Shown here: positions 43,957 to 52,934 of the stretch, piece by piece
Position numbering within the stretch: the first letter of the stretch is position 1
Layout of the letters: each line of letters starts with the position of its first letter
Made by a program: the position numbers and the translations under genes
Notes under the pieces: generated by a model
What the model was told of the DNA's origin: nothing
The model's database searches: none
The model's input: the letters and a program-made list of their open reading frames with translations, nothing else
Assembly: GCF_001258055.1 (NCBI RefSeq)
Contig: NZ_CVRM01000011.1
Span: 558,001-622,000 of the forward strand
Reading direction: 5' to 3'
Origin: Phaeobacter italicus
Lineage (GTDB): Bacteria; Pseudomonadota; Alphaproteobacteria; Rhodobacterales; Rhodobacteraceae
Length of the DNA: 64,000 bases

Positions 43957-45333
43957 ATGAAGGTTATTATCTGTGGCGCAGGCCAGGTTGGCTGGCAGAT
44001 TGCCCGCCATCTGTCGGGAGAGCACAACGATGTCACCGTTGTCGACAACAACCCCGAACTGGTGCGGCGTGCAACAGATACCCTTGATGTTCAAGGGATT
44101 GCTGGCTTTGCCTCTTATCCGGACGTGCTGACACGCGCAGGTGCGCGTGATGCTGACATGATCATCGCGGCGACCCATTCGGATGAGGTCAACATGGTCA
44201 TCTGCCAGATGGCCCATTCGGTGTTTTCGATCCAGCGCAAGATCGCGCGCCTTCGTTCAAAAAGCTATCTGGAGGCGATCTACTCTGATCTGTATCGCCG
44301 CGATCACCTGCCGATTGATGTAGTGATCAGCCCGGAACGTGAAGTCGCTGCCGCGGCAATGCAGCGCCTGTCTGCCCCTGCGGCGTTTGACACTGAGATG
44401 TTCATGGAGGGCAAGGCCCAGCTTCTTGGTGTGCACATCGACGAGGACTGCCCGGTGGTGAACACTCCGCTGCGCCAGTTGACGGATCTGTTTTCCACGC
44501 TGCGCGCCATCGTGGTCGGGATCCGCCGCGATGGGACGCTGTTTGCGCCAGAGCCGGGAGACCAGTTGTTTGTGGGCGACAGCGCCTATGTGTTCGCCCA
44601 TGTCGATGACGTGAGCCGCACCATCGAAGTATTTGGCAAGCATCAGAAAAAACAGGATCGGATGGTGATTGTCGGTGGCGGTAACGTCGGGCTGGAGGTT
44701 GCCAAGGCGCTAGAGGCCCGGACTGGCCGCGTGCGCGCCAAGATGATCGAACGCAACCGCACATGTGCCGAAAAAGCTGCCGAAACGCTGGAGCGTACGA
44801 TTGTTCTGAACGGCGACGGTCTTGACCGCAGTCTTATGATCGAGGCGGGGATCGACCGGGCGGATGCGATGCTGGCGGTGACGGATGATGACAAGGTCAA
44901 TATGCTTGCCGCAGTGCGCGCCAAGGCCGAAGGGTGCCCCTTTGCCATTGCGCTGATCAACGACCCTACGCTGGTGCCGTTGATGGCGCCGCTTGGGATT
45001 GACGCCTATATCAACCCGCGTGCCACCACCGTGAGCTCAATCCTGCGCCATATCCGCTATGGTCGCGTGCGGCAGGTCTACTCCATCGGCGACGCCGAGG
45101 CAGAGGTGATCGAAGCAGAGGTCATGTCGACCTCGCCCATGGCGGGGCAGATGATCCGCGATATCGACTTTCCCGAAGGGGTTCTGGTTGGGGCCGTCAG
45201 CAAAAATGGTGAGGTCATGCGCCCGACGGGGGGAATGCGGATTGACGAGGGCGATGTGATTGCCCTGTTTGCGATGGCCGACGACGTGCCAGAGGTCGAG
45301 CGCCTGATGCAGGTCTCGATCGATTTCTTCTAA
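43957..45333 (+). CDS. trkA: Trk potassium-uptake regulatory protein TrkA
   Basis: The 458-residue peripheral protein has two RCK (TrkA-N/TrkA-C) repeats: KVIICGAGQVGWQIA at the N-terminus and RMVIVGGGNVGLEVAK in the middle, each an NAD-binding fold. It gates the TrkH channel. The ATG at 43957 follows AGGGGACAGG; the frame to 43915 lacks support. trkH begins directly after the stop, with no gap. Confidence 0.96.
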   Translation: MKVIICGAGQVGWQIARHLSGEHNDVTVVDNNPELVRRATDTLDVQGIAGFASYPDVLTRAGARDADMIIAATHSDEVNMVICQMAHSVFSIQRKIARLRSKSYLEAIYSDLYRRDHLPIDVVISPEREVAAAAMQRLSAPAAFDTEMFMEGKAQLLGVHIDEDCPVVNTPLRQLTDLFSTLRAIVVGIRRDGTLFAPEPGDQLFVGDSAYVFAHVDDVSRTIEVFGKHQKKQDRMVIVGGGNVGLEVAKALEARTGRVRAKMIERNRTCAEKAAETLERTIVLNGDGLDRSLMIEAGIDRADAMLAVTDDDKVNMLAAVRAKAEGCPFAIALINDPTLVPLMAPLGIDAYINPRATTVSSILRHIRYGRVRQVYSIGDAEAEVIEAEVMSTSPMAGQMIRDIDFPEGVLVGAVSKNGEVMRPTGGMRIDEGDVIALFAMADDVPEVERLMQVSIDFF

Positions 45334-46884
45334 ATGGCCCGGCCCCGACATCTGCAGAAATCAAAGGACCGCGGCATCCTGCGGTTGCCGCTGTTTCTGC
45401 TGATCCTTGGCGTTGCCTCGCTGGCGATGTGGGTGCCGGCCCTGCACGGGCTGATCCTGGACGATCACAAGACATCGCGCAGTTTCTTTTACGCGGGCAT
45501 TATCGGGATCATGGTTGTGGTTCTTGTGGGCCTGTCGATGGGCAACCGCGTCCCGCGCTATTCGATGCCCGGCCAGCTGACGTCGCTCTTGGCGAGCTTT
45601 GCGGTTTTGCCGGCCTTTCTTGCCGTTCCGGTTTACGAGGCTATCGGCAACACCACCTATCTGAACGCCTATGTCGATATGGTCGGCGCCATTACCACCA
45701 CCGGGCTTGATGTGTTTTCTGATCCTGGCCGCCTTCCGCCGAGCGTGCATCTGTGGCGCGCTCTGGTTGGCTGGCTTGGCGGGCTTTTGATGTGGGTCGC
45801 AGCCTCGGCCATTTTGGCCCCGCTCTCGCTGGGTGGATTTGAGGTCACGGCCAAGGGCGAACCGGGGCGGGGGACAGCCACACCGCTGCATATGCAACGG
45901 GCCGATCCGCGACGTAAACTTGTTGTTGTGACCCAAACGCTTGCGCCGCTTTATGCGGGTTTGACGCTGGTTTTGTGGATCCTTCTGATCGTGACGGGAG
46001 AGGGCGCGCTGTCTGCTCTGAGCCATGCGATGTCGGTGATGGCGACGTCGGGGATTTCGGCGGTTGGTGGGGTCGAGAATGGATCCAGCGGGCTGGGCGG
46101 CGAGATGGTCATGTTTTTGTTCATGTTCTTCGCCCTGTCGCGTCTGACGTTTTCCTCTGACACCGTGACAAGTGGTCACAGCCGTCTTGATCGCGACCCG
46201 GAGTTCCGGATCGGTCTGCTGATCGTCTGTGGCGTGCCGCTGCTGTTGTTCCTGCGTCACTGGATCGCGACGTTTGAGGTGTCGACAAACACCAATGAGC
46301 TGGAGCAGGCGCTGCGATCCCTTTGGGGGGCGACCTTTACGGTGTTGTCTTTCCTGTCGACCACCGGGTTTGAGAGCGCTGATTGGGAAACCGCGCGCCA
46401 GTGGTCCGGGCTCAATACACCCGGCATGATCCTCTTGGGGTTGTCCGTGATCGGCGGAGGCGTCGCAACGACCGCTGGCGGGGTCAAGCTGCTGCGCGTT
46501 TATGCCCTATATCTCAATGGTCTGCGGGAAATGGAGCGGTTGGTTCACCCGTCCTCTGTCAGCAACGAGGGGCGGGGAAACCGGCGCCTGCAAAAGGGCG
46601 GTGCCTTTGTGGCTTGGGTGTTTTTCATGCTGTTTGCGGTGTCGCTTGCGGTCATCAGTATCGCTCTGGCGGCGGTGGGTGCAGATTTCGAGCAGGCGAT
46701 GATTCTGACCATTGCAACGCTGTCGACCACCGGGCCGCTGACAGAAATCGCAGGCACCGCGCCGATCAACCTGATTGAACTGACAGCTGCTGCAAAATTA
46801 ATCCTTTGTTTTGCGATGGTCTTGGGGCGCCTTGAAACCCTCGCAATCATCGCGCTGATGACACCAAACCTCTGGCGTAGCTAG
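45334..46884 (+). CDS. trkH: Trk potassium-uptake channel TrkH
   Basis: The 516-residue inner-membrane channel has ten or so helices and the four filter-region repeats visible as GAITTTGLDV, VMATSGISAVG, SFLSTTGFESAD and ATLSTTGPLTE. It imports potassium with TrkA. The ATG is base 45334, immediately after the trkA stop, so translation is coupled. hfq is 128 bp downstream with no clear terminator between. Confidence 0.96.
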   Translation: MARPRHLQKSKDRGILRLPLFLLILGVASLAMWVPALHGLILDDHKTSRSFFYAGIIGIMVVVLVGLSMGNRVPRYSMPGQLTSLLASFAVLPAFLAVPVYEAIGNTTYLNAYVDMVGAITTTGLDVFSDPGRLPPSVHLWRALVGWLGGLLMWVAASAILAPLSLGGFEVTAKGEPGRGTATPLHMQRADPRRKLVVVTQTLAPLYAGLTLVLWILLIVTGEGALSALSHAMSVMATSGISAVGGVENGSSGLGGEMVMFLFMFFALSRLTFSSDTVTSGHSRLDRDPEFRIGLLIVCGVPLLLFLRHWIATFEVSTNTNELEQALRSLWGATFTVLSFLSTTGFESADWETARQWSGLNTPGMILLGLSVIGGGVATTAGGVKLLRVYALYLNGLREMERLVHPSSVSNEGRGNRRLQKGGAFVAWVFFMLFAVSLAVISIALAAVGADFEQAMILTIATLSTTGPLTEIAGTAPINLIELTAAAKLILCFAMVLGRLETLAIIALMTPNLWRS

Positions 46885-47012
46885 GAGTTCGTGGTTAACG
46901 TGGGTTGAGCGCGCGTGATTTTCCGGTGGAAAGTCCCCATTTCTGCGTTCATAGTATTTTGACACGACGCGCTGGTCCGCAGCGCAGCAAGAAAAAAGGC
47001 GAGATAACAATA

Positions 47013-47252
47013 ATGGCTTCGGACAGACAGAATCTTCAGGATGCCTTCCTGAACCACGTTCGTAAAACCAAGGTTCCGGTCACAATTTTCCTGATCAACG
47101 GCGTCAAGCTGCAGGGCGTGATCACATGGTTTGACAATTTCTGTGTCCTGCTGCGTCGGGACGGGCAATCGCAATTGGTTTATAAGCACGCCATTTCGAC
47201 AATCATGCCCGCCCAGCCGATCAGCCTCTATGAAGGTGAAGACGCCTCTTGA
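47013..47252 (+). CDS. hfq: RNA chaperone Hfq
   Basis: The 79-residue protein has Sm1 ([22 protein letters not shown], split as [10 protein letters not shown] and [12 protein letters not shown]) and Sm2 ([14 protein letters not shown]) motifs and the short alphaproteobacterial C-terminus. It forms hexamers that pair sRNAs with mRNAs. The ATG at 47013 gives the standard N-terminus MASDRQNL; upstream frame to 46905 is not coding. A TTGACA at 46959-46964 lacks a fitting -10. hflX overlaps the stop codon by one base. Confidence 0.97.
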   Translation: MASDRQNLQDAFLNHVRKTKVPVTIFLINGVKLQGVITWFDNFCVLLRRDGQSQLVYKHAISTIMPAQPISLYEGEDAS

Positions 47253-48523
47253 TGGAGCATGACCGGACGCCCACCCGTGCCTGGGTGGTGCATCCTGATA
47301 TCAAATCTGATCGCGATCGTCGCGATGCGGTGTCCGCCCTCGAAGAAGGCGTGGCACTTGCAAAAGCCTTGCCCGATATCGAAGTGATCGGCTCTGACGT
47401 CGTGCGCCTGCCCAAGGCGCACGCGGGGATGCTGTTTGGCTCGGGCAAGATTGAAGAATTGCGGGACCAGTTCAAAGCCAATGAGGTTGAGCTGGTCCTG
47501 ATTGACGGACCGGTATCCCCGGTTCAGCAGCGCAATCTGGAAAAGGCGTGGAAAGTCAAGATCCTCGACCGGACCGGGCTGATCCTTGAGATCTTCTCGG
47601 ACCGGGCGCGCACCCGTGAGGGTGTGCTGCAGGTGGAGATGGCCGCGCTGAGTTACCAACGCACCCGTCTGGTTCGGGCCTGGACCCACCTTGAACGCCA
47701 GCGGGGCGGTTTGGGGTTTGTCGGCGGTCCCGGTGAAACCCAGATCGAAGCGGACCGTCGCGCCATTGATGAACAGCTGGTGCGCCTGCGCCGTCAGCTG
47801 GACAAGGTGGTCAAGACACGGACGCTGCACCGGGCTGCGCGCGCCAAGGTACCGTATCCGATTGTTGCGCTTGTCGGCTATACCAACGCAGGCAAATCGA
47901 CGCTGTTCAACAGGCTTACGGGCGCTGAGGTGATGGCGAAGGACATGCTGTTTGCCACGCTTGACCCGACCATGCGCCGGGTTGAACTGCCGGACGGGCC
48001 GGAGATCATCCTGTCGGACACTGTTGGGTTCATTTCTGACCTGCCGACCGAGCTGGTCGCGGCGTTCCGCGCCACGTTGGAAGAAGTTCTGGCCGCGGAT
48101 GTGGTCGTCCATGTGCGCGACATCAGCCATGAGGAAAGCCAGAACCAGGCGGATGATGTTGAGGCGATCCTGACGTCCCTTGGGGTCGATGACAGCCGTG
48201 CGCGGATCGAGGTCTGGAACAAGCTGGATCTCCTGAGCGAGGACGAAGCGGAAGCCAGACGTCAGAGAGCCGAGCGCGAAGACGGCATTCATGCGATCTC
48301 AGCGATCAGTGGAGAGGGATTGCCCCGTCTTCTTGCAGACATCGCGGAAAAGCTGCGATCGGTTCGTCATGAAGATGATATCACCCTGACATTTGCGCAA
48401 GGCAAACAGCGGGCGTGGCTGTTTGAACAGGATGTCGTGCAAAAGGAAGTGCAGACCGAAACCGGTTTTGAACTGACCGTTTTGTGGACAGAGACGCAGA
48501 AAAAACGGTTTGCCGGGCTCTGA
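47252..48523 (+). CDS. hflX: GTPase HflX
   Basis: HflX is a ribosome-associated GTPase that splits stalled ribosomes. The 423-residue protein has the N-terminal nucleotide-binding HflX domain (GMLFGSGKIEELR, FGGPGE-type VGGPGETQIEADRR) and a G domain (GYTNAGKSTLFN, DTVGFISDLP, NKLDL). The ATG at 47252 shares a base with the hfq TGA. The hfq-hflX pair is a classic arrangement; a bidirectional terminator follows. Confidence 0.96.
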   Translation: MEHDRTPTRAWVVHPDIKSDRDRRDAVSALEEGVALAKALPDIEVIGSDVVRLPKAHAGMLFGSGKIEELRDQFKANEVELVLIDGPVSPVQQRNLEKAWKVKILDRTGLILEIFSDRARTREGVLQVEMAALSYQRTRLVRAWTHLERQRGGLGFVGGPGETQIEADRRAIDEQLVRLRRQLDKVVKTRTLHRAARAKVPYPIVALVGYTNAGKSTLFNRLTGAEVMAKDMLFATLDPTMRRVELPDGPEIILSDTVGFISDLPTELVAAFRATLEEVLAADVVVHVRDISHEESQNQADDVEAILTSLGVDDSRARIEVWNKLDLLSEDEAEARRQRAEREDGIHAISAISGEGLPRLLADIAEKLRSVRHEDDITLTFAQGKQRAWLFEQDVVQKEVQTETGFELTVLWTETQKKRFAGL

Positions 48524-48544
48524 CATCGGGCCGCAATACCATTG

Positions 48545-48592
48545 AAAAAACCCCCGCTGACAGATGTGTCGGTGGGGGTTTTTATTTTTTAT
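48545..48592. terminator. Bidirectional terminator between hflX and the acylase gene
   Basis: A long stem (ACCCCCGCTGACA / TGTCGGTGGGGGT, two G-U pairs, loop GATG) is flanked by A-run and T-run on both sides, so both convergent genes can end here. Confidence 0.92.
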
Positions 48593-48612
48593 CAGATTGT
48601 TATGCGTGATAC

Positions 48613-51090
48613 TTAATTCACTGGCAGCAATCTGGTGATGCCAACGGCGGCAGCACGTGCCAGATCTTCATCCAGAGACATTGGAATATATTCGCCCCGA
48701 CGCCACAGTTGCGACATGTCATCGTAGTGGCGGGACAGGAAATGACCGGACTGTCCGGTTGACAGGATAAAGACCGAACTGTCCGGATCGGCAAAATCAT
48801 AGACGCCGCGATAGCCCGCTGCGTGAACGTTGTGGAAGGGGGTGGGAGCCTCTCCAGATGTGCGGCCACGCTGGAGCGTGTTGTCGCCACCGCTGGTGGA
48901 CTGCGTGATGTTCAAAAAGACCCGCAGGAACGGCACTTCGCCCAGGACCTCATGGTTCTGGGTGGCTTGGTGGGCATCCCCCCAGCGTAAGGATTCCAAG
49001 GCCGTTCCATAGGTTTCTTCGATCCAGATCAGCGCATCATCCAGCGCAAGGCGGGCAATGTCGGTGCAGCTCTCACGCGGGGCGCTCTGGCGGACGTCGC
49101 ACCATTCCGCGGCACCCTGGACATTGCGATAAACGCGTTCAAGGAATAGCGGGTCGACGTGCTTGAACTCCGCTTCCAGAGGGCCGAGATCGTCGGTGAT
49201 CAGGCGTTTTTGCAAAGCTCGGACCCAGGCCGCATAGATGAGCGGCTCTGGCAGGTGCTCGTTCATCTCGCCGTTCCATTCAGACAGCAGGGACAGTGCG
49301 ATCTGGCGTTGACGCTCGCGGGTGCCTTCGGCGGCGGCCTCTCCGGTGAACCACAGATCTGCACCAATCAGCGGCAATAGGGTGCGCGCCGTGTAGGAGA
49401 CGGTATCGAGCTGCGCCTCAATGAAACTGTCGCGGGTGTGAACCTGACGATCCTGCATCAACCGTTGCCATCTGTTGATCCGCTGGGTGTCGCCCCATTC
49501 AAACGAGACGTGATTGGGGAATGGGCGGTCCAGCAGCTTGTTGTTGGTATTGCCCAGAATGCCGCCAACCGGTTCGACAAATTCAGGGTTCGCCGCGTAT
49601 GGCGCGCGGCCCAGCCAGCGATTTTCGGCGCGCCAGCCCTGACTGGGCAGGCGTCCCTGGCTTTGGTGGCGGGCGTCACGGGCCGGGATGGCTCCGACGG
49701 TTTTCAGCGCGATACTGTTGCGGTCCGCAAGCGTGATGTTTTGCGACGGAGCGATGAAACCTTCCCCGATTTCAATAGCTTCCTCGACGGAGTTCGCGCG
49801 CATCAGCGCAAGTGCTGCGCTGACAGACGTGTCTTGCGGGCTGAGGCCAGTCCAGCCAAGGCTGATGACATGGCCCGGCGGTGTGATGCTGGCAAGGTTA
49901 AAGAGCGACCGCGGCAGGACAGGTCCGTTGTCAGTCCATCGCAGCGTCAGCGTGACGGGTGTTCCGTCCTTGATGTTGATGATCGAGGGGCGTGTTTCAA
50001 ACCGTTTGTAGCCATTCGGTGTCAGGTATTCTTCGGGGTTTTCCGGGTTTAGTTGTTCGATGAACAGATCCTGATCGTCCATATACGAAGAGGTCACCCC
50101 CCAGCCCATCAGATCAGAGCGCCCCGTCAGGACCGCGGGGATACCGGGGATTGTGGCGCCGATGATCCCGCCGGTGCCAAGTTCGAGACGGGCCAAATAC
50201 CAGATGCCCGGAGCCGTGAGCTCCAGATGGGGATCATTGGCAAGGAGCGTCCCGCCAGCGGCGGACCGATTGGGGGCTGCGGCCCAGGCGTTTGAGGCGC
50301 CCGCCTGACCACGCGGCGCAACGGGCATCAGCGGCAGATCGGGAAAGGGCGCGGTCGCTGCCGCATGGCGATTGAGGCTGGGAAAAAGCGCGGCGTATTC
50401 GGGCAGGGCGGCAATGCCCTTGCCGGGGGCATCGGGGAGGATGTCGCGCAGCCGCTCTGGATCAGGAAGGGCGAGCGAGACGCGGGCGCGCAGGATCTCT
50501 TCCTGCATATGGCCGGACAGCTTCAGTGCCATGAGCTTCATCAGTGCAATGCTGTCTGCCGGCTGCCACGGCGCCATCGGGACGTTGAACAGGAACATCT
50601 CTGGCGCGCCGCGACCCAGCGCGTCGTCGTTGATTTCCTGAAGCCGCGCGTTGACCCCGGCAGAATAGGCCTGCAGCGCGGTCATCGCTTCGGGTGTCTG
50701 GGCCGAAACCGATTGCTGGGCGAGGCGATAGATATCGAGCCTGCGCACCAGCGTGTCGACAGGAACGGTGCGGCTGCCGAAGATTTCAGAAAGCCGCCCC
50801 TTGGCGGTGCGCCGCAGAACGGTCATCTGCCACAGCCGATCCTGCGCATGGGCATAGCCCAGCCCGAAATAGACGTCTTCGTCGCTGGCGCCATAGCTGC
50901 CAAAGATATGTGGCACATTGGCATTGTCGCGCACGATCTCGACCGGGGCGAGCAGCCCGGGCAGGGCGATTTCCTTGTCATAATCGGGCAAGGATTGAGC
51001 GGCCAGGAAATAGATCAGGCCAAGCCCCAGAACAGATAGCAGAATCAGGCCAGCGGCGAAGCGGAGAAGCCAGCGAAAGAGCAGTTGCAT
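48613..51090 (-). CDS. Penicillin acylase family (Ntn-hydrolase) protein
   Basis: The 825-residue protein starts with an N-terminal membrane/signal helix (LLFRWLLRFAAGLILLSVLG) and shows PVEIVRDNANVPHIFG, GYAHAQDRLWQM and the self-processing nucleophile Ser266 in GASNAWAAAP. It should cleave itself into two chains in the periplasm. Substrates of this family include beta-lactams and N-acylhomoserine lactones (PvdQ/QuiP type); which applies here cannot be read. NNKLLDRPFPNHVSFEWG is conserved. It is divergent from the dehydrogenase gene. Confidence 0.9.
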   Translation of the reverse strand: MQLLFRWLLRFAAGLILLSVLGLGLIYFLAAQSLPDYDKEIALPGLLAPVEIVRDNANVPHIFGSYGASDEDVYFGLGYAHAQDRLWQMTVLRRTAKGRLSEIFGSRTVPVDTLVRRLDIYRLAQQSVSAQTPEAMTALQAYSAGVNARLQEINDDALGRGAPEMFLFNVPMAPWQPADSIALMKLMALKLSGHMQEEILRARVSLALPDPERLRDILPDAPGKGIAALPEYAALFPSLNRHAAATAPFPDLPLMPVAPRGQAGASNAWAAAPNRSAAGGTLLANDPHLELTAPGIWYLARLELGTGGIIGATIPGIPAVLTGRSDLMGWGVTSSYMDDQDLFIEQLNPENPEEYLTPNGYKRFETRPSIINIKDGTPVTLTLRWTDNGPVLPRSLFNLASITPPGHVISLGWTGLSPQDTSVSAALALMRANSVEEAIEIGEGFIAPSQNITLADRNSIALKTVGAIPARDARHQSQGRLPSQGWRAENRWLGRAPYAANPEFVEPVGGILGNTNNKLLDRPFPNHVSFEWGDTQRINRWQRLMQDRQVHTRDSFIEAQLDTVSYTARTLLPLIGADLWFTGEAAAEGTRERQRQIALSLLSEWNGEMNEHLPEPLIYAAWVRALQKRLITDDLGPLEAEFKHVDPLFLERVYRNVQGAAEWCDVRQSAPRESCTDIARLALDDALIWIEETYGTALESLRWGDAHQATQNHEVLGEVPFLRVFLNITQSTSGGDNTLQRGRTSGEAPTPFHNVHAAGYRGVYDFADPDSSVFILSTGQSGHFLSRHYDDMSQLWRRGEYIPMSLDEDLARAAAVGITRLLPVN

Positions 51091-51227
51091 CGGTGGTGCA
51101 GTTCCTCAGGAATTTGATGTTATTTGCCTGATTGCGGCGCATATTTTTTGCCCGTGCAGATTGCGCCGCAGCGCCCGGCTGTTAGGGTGACGCCAACATA
51201 GGACAAGACGCATCAGGGGAAAAGCAG

Positions 51228-52100
51228 ATGGCAAAGGTTGCATTCTTGGGTTTGGGTGTCATGGGATACCCGATGGCAGGACATCTGGTGAAGGCAGGCC
51301 ATGAGGTCACTGTCTACAACCGGACAACCGCCAAGGCGGAGGCTTGGGTCAAGGAACACGGCGGCACCTTGGGCGCAACCCCGGCAGAGGCGGCGAAAGG
51401 CGCTGATTTCGTCATGGCCTGCGTTGGCAATGATGACGACCTGCGCAGCGTCTGTCTTGGAGAGACCGGTGCGTTTGGCGCGATGTCGGAGGGGGCGATT
51501 TTTGTCGACCACACGACAGTGTCGGCCAAGGTGACGCGCGAGCTGTTTTCCGCAGCCGCAGAGGCGGGGCTTTCGTTTGTCGATGCGCCGATTTCAGGCG
51601 GGCAGGCTGGTGCCGAGAACGGGGTTCTGTCCGTCATGTGTGGTGGCGATCAGGCGGCCTATGACAAGGCAGAACCCATCATTGATGCCTATGCCCGGAT
51701 CTGTCGTCGGATTGGCGACAGCGGTGCAGGTCAGATGACCAAGATGTGCAACCAGATTGCCATTGCGGGGCTGGTTCAGGGCCTGAGTGAGGCGCTGCAT
51801 TTCGCGGACAAGGCGGGTCTGGACGGGCGCGCGGTGGTTGAGGTCATCAGCCAGGGCGCTGCAGGAAGCTGGCAGATGGTGAACCGCCACGAGACCATGC
51901 TTGACGATCATTTCGAGCACGGCTTTGCAGTGGACTGGATGCGCAAGGATCTTGGGATCTGTCTGGACGCTGCCGATGAAACCGGGGCCAGCCTGCCGGT
52001 CACGGCGCTGGTCGATCAGTTCTATAAGGACGTTCAGAAACTGGGCGGTGGTCGCTGGGACACCTCTAGCCTTTATAAGCGTCTGAAAGCGCTGGATTAA
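51228..52100 (+). CDS. 3-hydroxyisobutyrate dehydrogenase-like oxidoreductase
   Basis: This 290-residue beta-hydroxyacid dehydrogenase has the NAD(P)-binding FLGLGVMGYPMAGHLVKAGH, the substrate loop VDAPISGGQAGAENGVLS and the catalytic lysine block GAGQMTKMCNQIAIA. It fits HIBADH, tartronate-semialdehyde reductase (GarR) or related members; the exact substrate is open. The ATG follows AGGGGAAAAGC. Monocistronic, with a shared terminator beyond. Confidence 0.92.
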   Translation: MAKVAFLGLGVMGYPMAGHLVKAGHEVTVYNRTTAKAEAWVKEHGGTLGATPAEAAKGADFVMACVGNDDDLRSVCLGETGAFGAMSEGAIFVDHTTVSAKVTRELFSAAAEAGLSFVDAPISGGQAGAENGVLSVMCGGDQAAYDKAEPIIDAYARICRRIGDSGAGQMTKMCNQIAIAGLVQGLSEALHFADKAGLDGRAVVEVISQGAAGSWQMVNRHETMLDDHFEHGFAVDWMRKDLGICLDAADETGASLPVTALVDQFYKDVQKLGGGRWDTSSLYKRLKALD

Positions 52101-52133
52101 AAGGTATCTGGCCCGCGCTGCGACACACAAACA

Positions 52134-52164
52134 AAAATGGCCTTTCCCGACGGAAAGGCCATTT
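52134..52164. terminator. Bidirectional terminator
   Basis: Perfect stem AAATGGCCTTTCC / GGAAAGGCCATTT with loop CGAC between convergent genes; the minus-strand tail is TTTTTG, the plus-strand tail TTTC. Confidence 0.92.
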
Positions 52165-52188
52165 CAATTTCAGGCGCTGCAACAGCGA

Positions 52189-52764
52189 TCAGGGAATGAT
52201 ACGGGTGTATTTGGTTCCCTCAAGCGTCGCACCGAGGCGCAGGCCGGCCTGAGCAAAAACCGCCGCCAGGATCGGCGCGTTCAGCGTATTGGTGTCTGCG
52301 GCCAGCGAATTGCCTTCGTCGCGCAGAACATATTCCAGATCCGCACCAGCCGCCCAGCCAGAGGAGCGGCGGAAGTTCGACAGCGCGTCCTGGGTCATGA
52401 AGAACAGGACATGGGCGTATTGCTGCGCGCCGATTTGCAGACCGGCGTTGCCCTTTACGGTGGAATAATAATCCACGGTCACGCCATCAATGCGCAGCGC
52501 CCCGCGCCCAAAGGCACCACCGACGAAAAAGCCTGCTTCTGTCACGAGCGGCATGATCAACATACCAGTGGATTTTTCGGCCAAGGTGACGGCGCCTGGG
52601 TATTGGCTGTACATCTGGCTCAGAGTGGCGTCGACACGGGCGTCGATCTTGGAGGCGTTGGAATTGCCGATGCCGTTGCCACATGCGGCGGTAACGCCAG
52701 CACCGGCAAGCGCACCAAGCGCGAAACCGCGCCGTGTCATACGGGAAGAAAAAGAGCTGCTCAT
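52189..52764 (-). CDS. SYLF (YSC84) domain lipoprotein
   Basis: The 191-residue protein begins with a twin-arginine-like, lipobox-containing signal (MTRRGFALGALAGAGVTAAC) and continues as a SYLF lipid-binding domain (MLIMPLVTEAGFFVGGAFGRGAL, AGLQIGAQQYAHVLFFMTQDAL, each under twenty residues when split at the glycines). SYLF proteins bind phospholipids or phosphoinositides in eukaryotes; bacterial members are uncharacterised. The RR at residues 11-12 suggests Tat export, and TAAC a lipid anchor. Confidence 0.85.
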   Translation of the reverse strand: MSSSFSSRMTRRGFALGALAGAGVTAACGNGIGNSNASKIDARVDATLSQMYSQYPGAVTLAEKSTGMLIMPLVTEAGFFVGGAFGRGALRIDGVTVDYYSTVKGNAGLQIGAQQYAHVLFFMTQDALSNFRRSSGWAAGADLEYVLRDEGNSLAADTNTLNAPILAAVFAQAGLRLGATLEGTKYTRIIP

Positions 52765-52934
52765 CGTGGTTGCCTGTTTGTCTGGGCGGGCCCTGTGGGC
52801 CGTTCACGTTATTGAAACCGGCCAGTTGCCTGGCTCTGCGCCAATGTATACGCGGAAAGCTGCCGCCTGTCATCCATCTCCCAAGAGAGATCAGCGGCTT
52901 CCTGCCTGCAATTTAACGTGATTTCTTAACGTCG

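Noticed and set aside
52913-52932. TTAACGT direct repeat resembling a CtrA site
   Set aside because: The two TTAA elements are 9 bp apart, not the 7 bp needed, and they lie at the hemB 3' end rather than at a promoter.
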